Source: Acanthamoeba sp. SK_2022b
Lineage: Eukaryota; Discosea; Longamoebia; Acanthamoebidae
NCBI GenBank assembly: GCA_027943245.1
Contig: JANDJZ010000094.1
Location: 52,722 to 116,721, forward strand
DNA: 64,000 nt
Direction of reading: 5' to 3'
Shown here: piece after piece, positions 20,530 through 32,275 of the stretch
Numbering within the stretch: position 1 is the first letter of the stretch
How the letters are laid out: every line of letters starts with the position of its first letter
Notes under the pieces: generated by a model
Databases searched by the model: none
What the model saw: the letters and a program-made list of their open reading frames with translations, nothing else
What the model was told of the DNA's origin: nothing
Program-made: the position numbers and the translations under genes

Positions 20530-22740
20530 TCATTTCTTTGTACCTCCCCAGTACTAGCAACATCAACCTCACCAGGAACATGTCTACCCATTGTTGCTCC
20601 CTCACCACCACCTCTCCAAGCAGCCTGCAAGAATGGGCAATGTGCCATGCAAGGAAGATGACCAAGGACAAGCTTGCAACTGCACTGGAAGAGGCTCAGC
20701 TGCCTGTAGGGCACACCAAGCAGGAGTGCTTGCATTGAAGAAGTACTGGGAGATGACTGCAAGGGAGGAGAAGGAGGTAAACCTGGATGCAGAGCTCAAC
20801 AAAATCCTAGGTGAACCTGCTGCACATCAGTCTGGTTCTGCAGGGGAGCCCATGGAGAATGAGATGCAGTAGGTGGAGCAGGAGACAGCTGGATGGGGAG
20901 GCAAGCCAAGATGCCCCAATGTGCATTGGGTCAGTGGAAGCAGGCCCATCTATGCCATGAAAGGCTGCCCAGCCCTTGAAGTGGAAGACAGCACTGCAAG
21001 CTGAGGAGGAGGAGAACCATGCAAGAGGGCAAGAATGCAATCCAATAGAGTTACACTGAATCACCCAGATGTGTAAACGCCACGAAAGCAAAGTGAAGCC
21101 ATCATCATCAAAATGAGGATCTGGTGGAGGCAGATGAAGCATGTTGCACCCAAAGTGACGCCTTTTGAAGCAGCAGCGTGCAAAAACATCCCAACTGCTC
21201 ACCCTCAGTTATGCATATCTAGCTCTGCTAATGTGCAGATATCACATTCAGAAAATCTGTTGTTTGTTAGGAGAGCAGCGAATCCAAGATAACAGCAGAG
21301 GAGGCCTTCTCCACTGCTGCCACAGAAGCTGAGGAGGTCCTTCTTCTCAGCGCAGACATCTTGTGGCTCTATCTTCTTATCCAAGCTCCGAACTTGCGCT
21401 TTTTTTACCTTGCTTTCTTAAGTTTTTTTGTCTGACCTATTTCTCCATTAAGGGCGCCTCACCCACGTCTTCCCAACTCTCTGCTTGGGTCAAGGGTAAG
21501 GAGAAGGCCACTGAAACTGCCCTACACACAAGCTTTCCTATTCAAGCTCCAATTGTTCACCGGAAAAGCACAAGAAGTGCTGCCAGAGCACCCATGATGA
21601 TGACTTTTGGGAGAAGCACAGCAGCAAGAAGAGGGAGAGGACTCCTTCCCCATCAAGGGACAAGGATGCTAGGGGAAGCAAGTCCCAAAAGCGCCATTCG
21701 TCTTCCTCATCCTCCTTGGAACTCCAACAAGCAAAGGTATTGTCCTTTTGTGATTGTTTATTTTTATGTACCTAATAATCATTCTATACAGGAGCCTCAA
21801 GCACTTCAACAACTCCTGAGTCCAAGGGCAAGTCTCCCAACATTCAGAAGATAAAGGCAGATGCGGCTTGGCTTTCCAAGTTTGCCCCATCTTTCACAGA
21901 GCAATTGCAGATCCTTCTTGCTCAGATGGTTTCACAATATTCCAGTATGTCTTCCTCCACTGTTTTGTTGCCTTATACATGCCAGCTTGTGTGTGCCAAT
22001 GTGCATCAGGTTTCTGGTTTTTTGTTCCAATGTGCATCAGGTTTTTGGGACCAATACACATTGGGTTTTCTTTACTCCATGCCTCACCTGTTCCATCCTG
22101 ATGCACCTCAGGATTTGTACTCATTTTTTTTCAAAATCAGGTCACCATCTACCTCCACAATTGTGGAATCTACACTGGTGACTTGGAGCTTAATGTTCAC
22201 AATGCTGCTGAGCACCTTGACTCAAACCACAGTGTTGGGTTCTACATCACCTCTTTGCCTGAACATCTTGCTCAAGCCATTTCCTCTGGGTCAACCTCTC
22301 CCCTACTCTTCCATGTCATCCACTTCCACTACTCTCCCATCCTATACACTGATACCATCTCCTCCCCTAACCCTCAATTAGTGGCTTTTCAGTTGCCATC
22401 TTTTCTCACTCTTCTGTGGACATGAGGAGCATCTGGTGCCCACAGCCTTCCCACGTTCCTGCACCAGAGCGCTTCCTTCATCACACCCCTATCCCTCTAA
22501 TGCACAAGGACTGTCTCACAATGCACTGACCTTCCTTTCCATCCAAGGCAATGACCATATACCTCTACCTCTGCCACAACTACCTTCTCAACAGCCTGGA
22601 ACTACCTGCCCCTCATGCACACCTTCCTGGACAGAATGCCAAACCTGTCCACATCTTGTACGAAGCAGCTCCCACCTTCTACCTCTACCATGGCATTATT
22701 CCTCTAACCGCCTCTATTATCAAATGAGAGTGTAGTCATT
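20530..22740 (+). pseudogene. Broken, spliced coding-like sequence, probably mobile-element derived
   Basis: Several plus-strand segments look coding but are interrupted: a MTKDKLATALEEAQLPVG helix pair near 20.66 kb (frameshift after it), a Ser/Arg/Lys-rich low-complexity stretch (RERTPSPSRDKDARG) near 21.63 kb, KIKADAAWLSKFAPSFTEQL near 21.86 kb, and DLELNVHNAAEHLDSN near 22.18 kb. A plausible intron lies at 21736-21790 (GTATTG to TACAG). The mix of a short N-terminal helical domain and a basic RS-rich region resembles a gag-like or nucleic-acid-binding protein, but I do not recognise the family. The composition matches the surrounding island, not the native genes. Confidence 0.3.
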
Positions 22741-22864
22741 TTAAAATGGATTTTGATATCAAATTTTAGCTCCTCAAAATAGGTTTTAACTCCAAATCTC
22801 CCATTTTGCAAAGATAAAATTACTTTTGGTGAAAAATGCCAACTCATTTTTTTGTGCAAATCCA

Positions 22865-23225
22865 AAGATAACAAGTGATGCACATGTATGAGCATGTGCT
22901 GTTGATGGTCTTCGTGGCGTTTCTCTCAGCGCTACCATCTTGTATGCAAAAGCTATGCTAATGCACCTCCTTCAGAATAAAAAAGGCAATTTGGTCATGT
23001 GTGGGCATGTGATGTTGGAGGTCTTCATGACATTTATGTTTGCTGTACCATTGCATACATGTACCCAATGCTCATGCACCTTCTTTCCCATAATTACACC
23101 CTCTATGTTATCATGTTTGGGCAAGTGTTGTGGGTGATCTTGGTGCCATTTTGGCTTGCAATACCATCACAAAAGTATGCACATGCTCTTTGCTTTGCAC
23201 CATGTTCACCTGCATTGCCTTAATG
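22865..23225 (+). repeat. Left arm of inverted tandem array (about 115-bp units)
   Basis: About three diverged units, each with a core like GGGCATGTGATGTTGGAGGTCTTC followed by a CCATTxxxTACxTGTA stretch and ATGCTCATGCACCTxCTT. The same unit occurs on the opposite strand at 23680-24245. Confidence 0.6.
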
Positions 23226-23679
23226 TTGTAATCCCATCTATGGGCACTGGGTGACAGCACAGCCTTGCCAATTCAAGCTTTATTCCCAAGCCTGTTGCCT
23301 GAGACCACAGTCCAGGCATATGCACAGCCTTGGCATGATGTCATCCTGCTAACACATAGTCCTAATAAACCTCTGCACACATAGATGACAGTGCATCCAA
23401 TTCATCATATGGGTTAGTACAATGAGAAACACACACATAACTCAATATCTTCCATCTTTAAGTTGTTTTTTATGTCCAAAGTGTTGACATTCAGCTGGTG
23501 GCGCAATGTCAGCTCATGAGGAAAAACCCCATTCCCCGCAGCCACCCAATGTCCTGTTATTCAGTTGTTCAGCTAAAAGGGATCATGCATGATTTGTTAT
23601 TGACAGAAAAGCAGTTGGTTGTCATTGGTATCACCTGGCTTGCTGATGCAGGTTGTGCAATGATTTTATTGAGGGCTGC

Positions 23680-24245
23680 ATCCTCATTCTGCACATATGT
23701 ATCAGATAGACTGGTAAGAATAAATGGCAATATGGTTACCCAAAACACATGCACATACAGGACCAGATTGAGTGCACATCTGTAGTGAAAGAGGTGCATG
23801 AGCATTGTGCATATGCCTTTGTGATGGTATTGCAAGCCAAAATGGCACCATGATCACCCACAACACATGCTTAAACATGACAACATAGCGGGTGTAATGA
23901 AAGGAAAGAAGGTGCATGAGCATTGTGTACACTTATGTGATGGGAAGCAAGCATAAATGTCATGAAGACCTCCAACATACCATGCCCACACATGACCAAA
24001 TTGCAGACTTTTTTGTGGTGAAGGATGCATGAGCATCGTGTACACATATGCAATGGTAGAGCAGAGAGAAATGCCAAGAAGACCTCCAACATCACATGCT
24101 CATACATGACCAGATAGCAAGCATTTTTATGGTTGAGCACTGCATATGCGTACGTGAGGGAAGAGCAGAGAGAAATGCCAAGAAGACCTCCAACATCACA
24201 TGCTCATACATGACCAGATGGCAAGCATTTTTATGGTTGATTTTG
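23680..24245 (-). repeat. Right arm of inverted tandem array (about 115-bp units)
   Basis: About five units of the same sequence as in the left arm but inverted. Two neighbouring units (near 24060 and 24166) are almost identical over roughly 100 bp, including GAAGACCTCCAACATCACAT and TGACCAGATxGCAAGCATTT. The arms are separated by about 450 bp of unrelated sequence. Confidence 0.6.
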
Positions 24246-24249
24246 GATG

Positions 24250-27200
24250 TGCCAGCTACTCCACCCATCAGCAATGATTGGACATTGGCTTTGCATGGGC
24301 AAACACCAATAACAGAGTGTTCAGAAAAAAGTAACCATGACTACAATGTACACTTTCTATATACAAATGGAATAAAAACACACAGAAATCTGTAAGGCCT
24401 AAAAAGCTTCAAATTCTGTACACTGTGTTGAAAAATTGATGTTTGTGATGAAGAAGGTAAGGTGGTGCGAAAGTGACATCTGTGGATGTACAGAATATGC
24501 ATCATCTGCTTCTTCCAGCAACGCCACATGCTGACTGGGCAGAGCATCTTGTCCAAGCATTTGTAGAGGGTGACAGTGGTACCTTCACCATAGGTGTCAT
24601 TCTTGATGACGAGAGTCCCTCCCCTATGGCAAGTAGTGGTAATGTCTGCAAAACAGTGTAGGGTAGCGACATGCACATTGCACCTAGTACACACATGAGC
24701 ACAATGAGCTTGGCTCTTGTGCCCTATGGCAGCAGCCAGCTTTGTAGGAGTGCCACCAGCTTCAACAGGTCAAAGGTCTTGCCATGGTCCATTGGACGTT
24801 TGGTGCACAAGTGGATCAAGGTGCAGCACAGGCATCATATGAGGGGGTCCTTGGTCAGGTGTTCCCCCAGAGGACAGTGCAGATGGCCACCAGGAGTCCA
24901 TTCACTGCAGGGAGCAGGAGGTGAACGCAATGAAGTTCACTATCATTGGTACTGCCAGATCCATGTCTGGAGGGAAGTCGCCTTCTTTCCAGCAGTGGTC
25001 ACAGAAGTGTAGGATTGACTGGCAGTACCTGCACCACATAGACAGCACAAGTGCCTTGTCCAGCACTTCTAGTGCACTGCTGGGCCAGCCTCTGGTTCTG
25101 TGCACCCACAGATCCTGAAGGCAGCCACTCCCAGCGCCATGTTGCACATCAGTTTGGGTAGCATGTCACCATGTGTAATGAATGAGCTCTCACTGTTGGT
25201 GATGGGTATTGGGGTGACAGCGCTCAGGCAAGTTAGCTCCTGGAACCATGGCTGACCAACCAGCAAGGAACAATGATTGTGGTAGGGGGGCATTGGCGGC
25301 ATAAAAGCACCACCTTCAGGATCAGGGCAATTGGGCACAACCCAATTGTTCTCCTTGCGCCAGTCCTGAAGCAGTGCATCATTTGCCTCTGCCCCTGCTT
25401 CATGGAAACAAGCATGGTAGCTTCACATTCACTGCCAATGCCATCCAGTCAACCAAGTGCAGGCCCCACCTCTGCTCTAGCACTTGGAAGATGGGTTGGG
25501 CAAGGGCTTATTCATGCTGTGGGTACAGCCTGCCAAGCATTTCAAGAGGCTGCTCAGCCATTTGCAGAGGTCATTGATCACTGTGGGGGACAGTCCATTG
25601 CCCTGCGTTGTGGTAGAGGTTCTGTAGGAGCAGTGGTGCTGGGAGCACTGTGTGGGTCAATGAGCAGCAGTGACCTGCCACTGCTGCTGCTTGTCACACT
25701 GGGACCTGGCCTCAGTCTTCCCATTTGGACTTAATGCATCCCTATGGGTGTTCATGTGTTTTGTGAAGGCAACCACATGGGCACTAGTTTGGTGGGGGAT
25801 ATGCTGCCTGGCCTACATGGATGACTTCATCATCATGGTGCCCAATCAGCAGACAGCTCTCCATCATTGTGAGATTAGGCTGTCACTGCTACGTGACCTG
25901 GGATGGCATGTCAACTGGGAGAAGTCCTCACTGGAGCCCTCACAGTCAAAGGAGTTCCTGGGGATGTCCACTGTTTCCAAGTACCTGCAGGGAAAGTGCA
26001 CGCCCTCCAACACTACATCAAGTGCCTCCTGTGTCAGTTTGAACAGTACACTGTGCCACCATAGGCCCAGCAGAGGTTGGGGATGGACCTCCCTGTGGTG
26101 GAAGCTGTCCCAGAAGTTTATTGTGAAGAGGTAGTCCCCTTTCTGTAGGAGGGGGGCTAGGTCTCAAAGGCCACTGAACTTAAACTTTGGCAAGCAAAGC
26201 ATGTCAATGATAAGGTGGTGTTTCCCATTCTTCTTGGGAACCACACCAATTGGGGAGATCACAGCCTGCTTGTGGGGAAGAAGCTGCCAGAGAGCACGCT
26301 CCCTGAGCAGGCAATTGATTTCACTGTTCATGTACACCGCCATGAGGTGATGATTGTGGAAGGCGCATAGGACTGGGAGCTGTGCCAGTTGCTAGGCATG
26401 GCACTAATCCTGGCTGGTGCAATTGCCTGCACCCTGGCCTTGGGAAGTAGGGCTTCTTGCCCTTGAAGCCACCTGACAGTGGCGTGGAGGGTATGTTGGG
26501 GTTGGAGTTGTTTCTCCATTTGGTGTTCAATTGTTGCAGTTGCGTGGCTTGCTGCTTGAGGGCAGTGAACTTCATCACACTGAAGAATTGTTCCTTGTCC
26601 TCAGAGAGGACAGTGGTGCCTGAGAATGCTTGCCAGGCTGTGAGTGTGTTTGTGGGCAGAGCCTTGTGCATCCACATTTCGTCTCACACCTGGAGCTGGG
26701 CATGCATTCCTGCAAGGGCTGTGATGGTGATGTCCTCAATGGCGTTGCCAGCTTGGGGGAATTCCTCCACAGTGTGAACGCAGAGCTAGAGGATGACCTC
26801 AAAGATGTTGTAGGAGGCCTGGAGCTGTGAGATGGATAGCTTCTCCTCCTTTGACAGGCCCCGCCTACTGTGACACCCTTGGTGGAGACCCAGACAGCTG
26901 CGTAGCACTCTTCCAGGTTGGTCACCAATGGCAAAGTGGAGGAGATGTTGGCTGCCAACACAGCACTGTTACCATAATTGGATGGTGTCTGGGCCAGAGG
27001 ACCAGAGATGGGCACTGACAGGCTGGAAGAACAATGAGCTGACGCTCTTGGGGGTGTCTCTTGGTGTGTTTGTACTGGCTGACTCAGGATGCTGACCTTT
27101 TTCCACAAAGTGAGGGTAGTTGCCCATGTTGAGGAGGCTGGCGTTAAACTCAGCCAGCTCTCCAGAGGTAATTGGATAGTGCTCTGTTGGGGAGCCCAGT

Positions 27201-27260
27201 TGAGAGTTAACCTCTCTCCCTTTTTGCATCTTCCTTGAGGAAGGGACGCTCATTGATCAG
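24250..27260 (-). mobile_element. DIRS-like retrotransposon remnant (gag-like, RT, linker, possible YR), internally rearranged
   Basis: Read on the minus strand, the order fits a DIRS element. First come gag-like frames (27.25-26.35 kb; long stretch with FSVMKFTALKQQ and GGFKGKKPYF). Next is the N-terminal half of a reverse transcriptase (26.35-26.03 kb; SPIGVVPKKNGKHHLIID, then LLQKGDYLFTINFWDSFHH). Then a post-RNase-H linker (25.42-25.24 kb; DALLQDWRKENNWV, then TTIIVPCW), and finally a region resembling the N-terminal helices of a tyrosine recombinase (25.1-24.9 kb; YCQSILHFCDHCWKEGDFPP). Frames are broken by stops and shifts, so it is not autonomous. The C-terminal RT half lies on the opposite strand (next entry). 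The recombinase call is weak; RT and linker are convincing. Confidence 0.6.
25690..26034 (+). pseudogene. C-terminal half of a DIRS-type reverse transcriptase, inverted within its element
   Basis: The plus strand reads FPFGLNASLWVFMCFVKATT, then GICCLAYMDDFIIMV (the catalytic YxDD box as YMDD), then LRDLGWHVNWEKSSLEPSQS and KEFLGM. This is the part of an RT that should follow motif A, which instead ends on the minus strand at about 26035. The two halves are complementary in content and abut, so an inversion of about 340 bp explains both. Confidence 0.6.
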
Positions 27261-28195
27261 TGTACTTGACAAACAGTAACCTACACATACAAGGAAGCAG
27301 CAAAGATAAATACCAGTACTTGTTTTTGTAGAAATAAAATATAAATAGTTAAAACAAATGCTGAGAGCGTTCCAACCTAGCATAACTAGCAGTACTCGTT
27401 TTATGTGTTTCTCCTTGCATAAATCCAGATCTGAATTGTATGGGAGGAAAAAATGCCACGAGAGGTCACAAGCCACAGCTGCATGGTGACCAACCCATAG
27501 AGGTACTCACCCAAGCGCACTTGCATGCTCTTCAAGCCAAAGCTGTTCTTTAAGCAAGCTGGGCCGCAGTCAGCCCTTCCACTTGAACCTATAGTCCCCA
27601 TCTTTCCAACCCCCACCATCCCATGGAGCAAAAAATATACCCTAAACACTGCCTCTAACACACCATCATTAAGTACCAAAACAAAAGACCCTCACTGCTC
27701 ACCCCCCCCAGAATCAACACCTAGATCACACACAATAGCTGCCTGCCAACATCAACAGCATGATGCCCAAAAAAGGACAAAACCCCTCCCCAACGCTGCA
27801 CAGACAAAATGGGAGGTTAAAAAACACTTATATGGTAGCTTGTGTGTTAAAAAAAGAAGAAAAGAAAACAAAAAAACAATAAAAACCTGCCCAACACCAC
27901 TATAGGATCGAAATTGACTACAACTCAATGCCTACCAAACTACAACACCACTATACCAAACAAGAAAACGTGAAACTTTAACTAATATACCTGTAATGTC
28001 ACCAGCAAGGATGCAGGCAATGCAGCAGGTGCAAACACACCACCTGCACATGCATGACAGTGTAGCATGCTATCAGGTTACTTGGGCCCATAACCTGTTG
28101 AGCTAGACTGGTGGTGATAGTACATTGAGTGCGTACGACAGATGAATGTGTGTGTATTACTCTGAGTAAAGAGAAGACAGGAGTGCTACGCATTA

Positions 28196-28215
28196 CCTAT
28201 ATATATATATATATA
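28196..28215. repeat. Short TA-rich dinucleotide run
   Basis: About nine alternating TA units (CTATATATATATATATATAG) in the unassigned stretch between the DIRS-like and Copia-like remnants. Confidence 0.8.
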
Positions 28216-28569
28216 GTTGTTCATCATCAAGGCTATGTTGTTTGACTTAGTGACAGTAGCAATAGGATGATTGTCAAGGTAGATTTACATAAGTAGATAT
28301 ATCTACTGACACAATGCTAAGCTACCAATGGCTGACATATTTGAGATGCATTTGTAATCTTTGAAGAAAATAAATTTTTATAATTTTTACAAAAAATTTG
28401 ATGTGGTAATATTTTGAGAACTCCTGATGTGTTATTGCTAGAAATATCTAATTTTGATTCTGTTAGGAGGAAAAAGAAGGCAAATGGGTTGATAGGAATT
28501 TTTAGAGCTCCTGTTTGGGTGAAGGGACAGATAAAGGGTAGAAATGAAGCTTTGAGTTGATGTGCTTGC

Positions 28570-30010
28570 AGCACAAGGGGCCAACTTGAACATGTTGCAA
28601 AAGGGTCAAATTTTAATAAAAACAAAGAAGGCTGTATCTTCAAATGCAGTTAAACATCATGGGCAGAGTCCTCAGACAGGCTTGTCTTTGGTGATCTGCC
28701 ATGGTCAAGGGTGGCAATGGCGGTGGTACAGCGAGTACCAGGTCCATGCACCTACCTCTGTTGTTTTAACGCAGCATTTGACCACACACACTGGAACGCA
28801 ATCAAGCATGGACTACCTCAAAGGCTTGATTGATCATGTCATCCAACATGAACATCAAGATAACAACATTTTGGCACTCTCACCAGTCACTTACTGCAAC
28901 ACTGACTTTGCTGGCAACATCAACACCTGCAGATCGATCAGTACATATGTCTTCCTCTTTGCTGGAGGACCTGTCTTGTTCGTTTCATACACCTATTCAT
29001 GCACACACAGCGTTGCTGAGATCCAGCTCTGCTGACAGGAACGCCAATGACTGCACAATCAAAGCCAGAGAGAGCCTACAGTCAACCAAGGTGGCCCTTG
29101 AGATGACTGACCTGGGCGCTGCTACATCTGTACTCAGCATCAAAATCCTACATGACAATGGCTCTGTTGCTCTATGTCAAACTGGCCACATGCTAACACG
29201 TTACTGCATGACCAATTGCAAACCACAACACACCCCCATGACTGCTGGTCTCTTGCTTGTTAAACTGATGACTACCAGTCATGAATGTTCATCCCTGCCG
29301 TACTGCCAAGCCATTGGTAGCCTTATGTACCTGTCACAGGCCACTTGCCCAGATATTGCTTTTGTGGTGGCCTACCTTAGCAAGTTTGTTAATGGTTATG
29401 ATGAAACACACTGGGTCGCTGCCAAGCATGTCATGTGTTACCTAAATGCTACTCACTTGCTCTCCATTGTCTACAGCTGGTTGGCTATCCATGATGTGTG
29501 CCTACTCAGCCCTATGGTGTAGCCCTGCAACACTGACTGGGGCGGCAATCTTATTGACCGTTGCTCTGTCACCAGCTACATACTCATTCTGTGGTTGTTC
29601 TGTGGAAACTGTCAAACATGTACTGTATGTCCATAAGCTACTTTGTCCTCTTGGTCTTAATGCCGCACTCCCATCAAGAGTGACAACCAGAGCACTACAC
29701 TGCTAACCCAAACCAATCAACAAGCATATCACCCAAGGACAAAACATATTGACATCAAGGTGGCCCACCTATGAGAGGTCGTGGCCACCAATACAATTGT
29801 ATTGACGTACTGCCCAACTGGGCAGATAATTGCAGACATGCTTACTAAAGCACTGCACAGACCAAAACTTAACAAGTTGAAAGGCTTATTTCTCTATATA
29901 CCAGCGAAAAGCTTGTGGGAAATGGGGTCCTTTATTAACTCGCAACAAACTGCATTGCTCTTGCTGCATGGAGCAACTTCAGTTGTGCTGCTCACTAAAT
30001 AAAGGCCCCC
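28570..30010 (+). mobile_element. Ty1/Copia-like retrotransposon remnant (RT end, RNase H)
   Basis: Seen on the plus strand: an RNase H-like fragment near 28.90 kb (NTDFAGNINTCRSISTYVF); the RT C-terminal/connection region at 29.29-29.48 kb (LPYCQAIGSLMYLSQATCPD, then IAFVVAYLSKFV, and HWVAAKHVMCYLNAT); a second RNase H start near 29.53 kb (NTDWGGNLIDRCSVTSY); and the polyprotein end near 29.75-29.90 kb (HIDIKVAHL, then VLTYCPTGQIIADMLTKALH). Stops and frameshifts separate the blocks. Having two RNase H starts means either nested insertion or a local duplication. A purine-rich tract (GTGGGAAATGGGG) near 29.92 kb may be the polypurine tract. No LTR was identified. Confidence 0.65.
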
Positions 30011-30119
30011 TCTTGTTCCCATGAGCATGCCAATCAGGAGGAGGGCAGGGCCTTAACTGGGTGACCTCAAACACATGAAGCTATCAGTCCACTGCGCCAT
30101 TCTGCCAGCTGCCAATGGC

Positions 30120-31080
30120 CATGATCTGCTCCTGCCACATCCCAGCAATCATTGAAGCTGAGGTGCCACCAATATGCAAGGAGTGCAAGGAAACTGTTGT
30201 GGTCAGGCCTGCAGCAGTGACGAAGTGCTTGCAAATGCTGGTGATGGTGCCTGAGGTGAGCGGCGCTCTAAGGAGAAGAGATGCCCAGGTTCATTGCTCC
30301 CATTGGCTGTGAACAACCACCACAGCCAGACCACACACCACAGTGCAGAGGAAGGCTCAACAAAGATCTCAAATCCCTTGCCAGCCTGATCCACCTTGGA
30401 GGAGTGCACAAACACCCAGAGCACCTCACAATCAGGAAGCCACCACAAATCCTCACAGCATAGCATGCAGAGCTCAGCTGCCCTGCACATTGTGCGCAAC
30501 TCAATTGCAAGCACATCCCAAAGCCAAAGGGGGCCTCCTTGCTCATCAACACAAACATGATGGAGTGCCACAACAGGGAAACTTTACCCTCACTGGCCCA
30601 AGCACGCTCCACACCATTGGCAACAAGCCTGACTCAGGGCAGCCATGTTGGGCTCTCAAAGCCCACAAGGGTGCACTGGCGTGATAGCTGTGAGACAGGC
30701 ACCCACATGTCACAAGGTAGTGGAGCACTCAAAGAAGGAGGCAAAATGGCAGCACCAGCAGATTGACTTCACCAGCCCATTCTTGCAAGAATGTGTCAAC
30801 TGCTTCCATCCCCAGTACAGTGAAGAGGCTGTTGAACCGCTGCGCCTTGTGGTTGAGGTGGTCAGCCAACCAGTCATTGTCCATGGCCCAAGCTGGCGCC
30901 AGATCTGGAGCAGGAGGTTGGAGTGCTTCACCAATGAAAGTCACTCAACCATCCTTTATCAGCAGCCACCAGCATTGTACCATCATCAGGGCAACATGGC
31001 AAACCTTACTGAGCCACATTATGTCAAAGTCAGGCACAACACACCTTCTCAACTAATCCTTGAATGTACATGAACCATGC
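30120..31080 (-). mobile_element. Second DIRS-like fragment (RNase H/linker region)
   Basis: On the minus strand at 30.95-30.70 kb the frames read AMDNDWLADHLNHKAQRFNS, then GMEAVDTFLQEWAGEVNLL and LLRVLHYLVTC. This matches the region after RNase H in DIRS elements and is paralogous to the 25.4-kb linker of the other remnant. The rest of the fragment (30.6-30.2 kb minus) is open but unassigned. It is not in one piece with the 24.25-27.26 kb remnant. Confidence 0.5.
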
Positions 31081-31423
31081 TGATGGTGTAGCTCCTGCAC
31101 CTGATGACATAATGCTGCACTGTCAGGCATGTGCAGGTGGTGCCCTTGCACCTGCTTCATTGTCTGCATGCTGGTGACATTGCATCAATGTTTTGCCAGC
31201 GCACCTCCTTCACCTCACATGCAACCATTGTGTCCTGCAGGGCAGTTAGTCAGCTGCAGCCACACAGGCCAGTTGTGGAGCTGCCCTGGGGGAAGGCCTG
31301 TGGGTCATTGTGGCTATCCAGCCAGTCTGGGAGGACTGTGCACACAGCAAGTTTGCTGCTGCCACAGTCAGCTGGGGAGACACTGCAAGCACCACCTCTC
31401 TATTGTGCATTCGGTTTATTTTT

Positions 31424-31495
31424 AGTGTTTAATTTTAATTTCTTGTTCAAAACTATCAATAAACAGATAAGAACAAGAACTTAAAATTAAACACT
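31424..31495. repeat. 25-bp inverted repeat with 22-bp loop at the island/TFIIA boundary
   Basis: Left arm 31424-31448 (AGTGTTTAATTTTAATTTCT...) and right arm 31471-31495 are complementary at 24 of 25 positions. Most of the left arm and loop is repeated directly at about 31520-31560 (CTTTAATTTCTTGTTCAAAA). The structure could be a transposon end, a MITE relic or a terminator-like hairpin. Confidence 0.75.
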
Positions 31496-31637
31496 ACATG
31501 TTAAAGAAATTATCTTTTATCTTTAATTTCTTGTTCAAAACTATAAATAAATAGATAATAAATGGCCCCACAGGACGTCGATTACCTCCTGGTTCGGCAA
31601 GCAGCAAGGAGAGCTCATCACACCCACACAGATAATC

Positions 31638-32163
31638 ATGGAAGGAGAGAAGAAGAACGCAGTGTCGGTGTACAGTCTCTACCGAAAATCTACTCTGGGC
31701 ATCTGTCTTCAGGACTCGCTCGATGAGCTGCAGGAGCGGAACCACATCGGAGCCGATCTCGCCCAGAAGGTCCTCGAACAATTTGACAAGGTTCCCCACT
31801 CTTCCCTTGTGCTGCACACGCCGTCCGTACAATAATTGCTGCAAATGAGAACATCACGGGGGGGACTTCATTTTTTGTTTAGTTTTCAATCTTGGGCGTC
31901 TGTGCTGACCCTTGTGCCGGCATGGTACGGCACTGTTCGACCAGTCGATGAGCGAAGCGCTGGCCACACGCGTGCGCACCCGGTTCACGTTCAAGGGCCA
32001 CCTGCACACCTACCGCCTGGTGGATAACGTGTGGACCTTCCTGCTCGAGGACACCACCTTCCGCTCGGACGTCGACATCGTGACGGTAGACCTCGTCAAG
32101 ATCGTGGCCTGCGAAGAGCGCCAGCCTGGCCAGCCGCCCGGCGCCGGCGCGAAGGCTCTCTGA
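31638..32163 (+). CDS. TFIIA-gamma: Transcription initiation factor IIA small (gamma) subunit
   Basis: Two exons, 31638-31790 and 31945-32163, giving 123 aa, the normal size of this subunit. TFIIA stabilises TBP on the TATA box during RNA polymerase II initiation. Seen: [20 protein letters not shown] then [11 protein letters not shown] (N-terminal helical bundle), and exon 2 with [40 protein letters not shown] and VKIVACEE (C-terminal beta-barrel). The acceptor ending at 31944 was chosen because it joins FDK directly to SMSEAL as in all homologues. The short C-terminal tail is Pro/Gly/Ala-rich. The gene is convergent with GT61 copy B (112 bp between stops) and sits directly against mobile-element island 1. 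Confidence 0.93.
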
Positions 32164-32275
32164 GAAGGGTGGCAGGCTGCGCTCGAGAGAAAACGTCTTT
32201 TTTTATGTATAGAGGGAGGGGCAAGAAGGAGATGGAGGACGTGAGAGCTCAGGGAGTACGGAGGTGGATCTCGAG

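Larger units (their letters stand above)
19460..31560. other. Lower-GC mobile-element island 1
   Basis: Base composition drops sharply after the end of copy A homology (about 19.46 kb) and returns to GC-rich at the TFIIA-gamma gene. Open frames are short, interrupted and often carry reverse transcriptase or integrase-type fragments. Sub-features are listed separately. The stretches 19.47-20.5, 22.3-22.8, 27.3-28.5 and 31.1-31.4 kb hold nothing that I can assign. Confidence 0.75.
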
